Source: Pseudomonadota bacterium
GTDB lineage: Bacteria > Pseudomonadota > Alphaproteobacteria > Rhizobiales > Xanthobacteraceae
NCBI GenBank assembly: GCA_023387555.1
Contig: JAEWHY010000002.1
Span: forward strand, 1 to 6,231
DNA: 6,231 nucleotides
Direction of reading: 5' to 3'
The notes under the pieces were generated by a model, which ran no database searches, was not told the origin of the DNA, and saw nothing but the letters and a program-made list of their open reading frames with translations. The position numbers and the translations under genes are program-made. This document shows, piece after piece, positions 5,484 to 6,231 of the stretch. How positions within the stretch are numbered: position 1 is the stretch's first letter; each line of letters opens with the position of its first letter.

Positions 5484-6231
5484 CTTTCGCCCCCATTCGC
5501 GTTGCGAGCAAGACGCCGCCGACCACAAAGACGCTTCCGACGAAGTGATACCATTGCGGTATCTCGCCGAGGAATAGCACCGCCTGGATCGACCCGAATA
5601 CGACGATCAGCGGATAGAGCGCTGCGACCGGATTCGGACCCAGGAGCTGAACGCCGCGATTGTAGCAGACATAGGCGATCAGCGTCGGGAAGATCGCGAT
5701 GTACAGCACCACGGCGATGCCGGTCGCATTCACGGTGGGAAGGCCGGTCTGCGACAATTCCCAGGCGGCCAGCGGCAGCACGAACAATGTGCCGGCGATC
5801 GCGATGACGCCGAGAAACGACAGCGGGTGCAGCGGCGGGCGCTTGCGCAGCAGCGGCGAGTAGGAGGCGAAGATCAGGATCGCGAGCAGGAACCAGAGAT
5901 CGCCGCGGTTGAACGATATCGCATGAAAAACGTCCGGATCGCCGCGGGTCAGGATCACCAGCACGCCGAAGAACGAGATCGCGATGCCGGCGATCTGCCA
6001 GACGTTGAGGCGGTCGCCGACCAGAATATAGGACATCAGCCCGACCACGATCGGTATGGCGCATTGGATCAGCAGGCCATTGATCGCGAGCGTGTATTGC
6101 AGGGCCCAATAGGAGGGGATCGCATAGCCGGTGGTGCCGATGACGCCGAGCAGCACCAGAATGGGCAGATGCGATTTGATCGTGGGCCAGTCGCGCTTCA
6201 GATAGGGCCAAGCGAATGGCAGCACGATCAG
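5470..6231 (-). CDS. EamA/DMT-family transporter, 5' end outside window
   Basis: At least 253 residues, open to the right edge. It is a polytopic inner-membrane protein of the drug/metabolite transporter superfamily with hydrophobic segments throughout. Landmarks are WALQYTLAINGLLIQCAIPI followed by YILVGDRLNVWQIAGIAISFFGVLVI, the usual end of the first EamA repeat. The second repeat runs from GDLWFLLAILIFASYSPLL to AALYPLIVVFGSIQAVLFLGE and a final helix FVGSVFVVGGVLLATRM. The complete family is about 290-300 residues, so roughly the first 40-50 (first helix or more) are missing. The GTG at 6225 could be taken as a start, but the frame continues upstream and the family length argues it is internal. 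Substrate cannot be predicted. It ends with TAA at 5470-5472, convergent with and overlapping the HicA frame, with no terminator hairpin seen. Confidence 0.9.
   Translation of the reverse strand: MIVLPFAWPYLKRDWPTIKSHLPILVLLGVIGTTGYAIPSYWALQYTLAINGLLIQCAIPIVVGLMSYILVGDRLNVWQIAGIAISFFGVLVILTRGDPDVFHAISFNRGDLWFLLAILIFASYSPLLRKRPPLHPLSFLGVIAIAGTLFVLPLAAWELSQTGLPTVNATGIAVVLYIAIFPTLIAYVCYNRGVQLLGPNPVAALYPLIVVFGSIQAVLFLGEIPQWYHFVGSVFVVGGVLLATRMGAKVKTP

Overview
The window looks like a chromosomal segment from a high-GC alphaproteobacterium, most likely of the Bradyrhizobium / Rhodopseudomonas group (Nitrobacteraceae). The grounds are codon use, a small SGWYLRGDIG-type outer-membrane barrel, a DUF6894 protein, the alphaproteobacterial/archaeal type of SerC, and a GC-rich palindromic intergenic repeat of a style I associate with this group. 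This assignment rests on family recognition from memory; no search was run.

Layout: (1) 1-156 is a leader with a possible promoter and a CtrA-like site. (2) 157-870 (+) is a secreted outer-membrane beta-barrel protein. It converges, across a hairpin-containing gap, on (3) a small DUF6894 protein at 955-1239 (-). (4) 1240-1619 has no supportable protein gene, but is comparatively AT-rich and unusually dense in short inverted repeats. (5) 1620-1886 (+) is a small PilZ-like protein with a degenerate ligand-binding motif. (6) 1990-2074 is a probable promoter plus a structured leader resembling the alphaproteobacterial serC RNA motif. (7) 2075-3247 is serC and 3424-5013 is serA, separated by a ~162-bp palindromic MITE-like repeat. 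(8) 5049-5279 is a HicB-like (DUF1902) antitoxin, followed by HicA toxin coding sequence to 5483 that has no usable in-frame start. (9) 5470-6231 (-) is the 3' part of an EamA/DMT-family transporter running off the right edge; its end overlaps the HicA reading frame by 14 bp.

Functionally, the core is the first two steps of phosphorylated serine biosynthesis: SerA oxidises 3-phosphoglycerate and SerC transaminates the product. The leader RNA and the repeat between the genes are both placed where they could affect expression of the pair. The small toxin-antitoxin remnant sits only 35 nt behind serA and may be read from the same transcript.

I see no clear new multi-gene system. The points most worth checking are the HicA frame that lost its start but keeps an intact body, the cluster of stem-loops at 1361-1532, the SD-in-loop hairpin before serC, and the repeat element whose end merges with the serA ribosome binding site.
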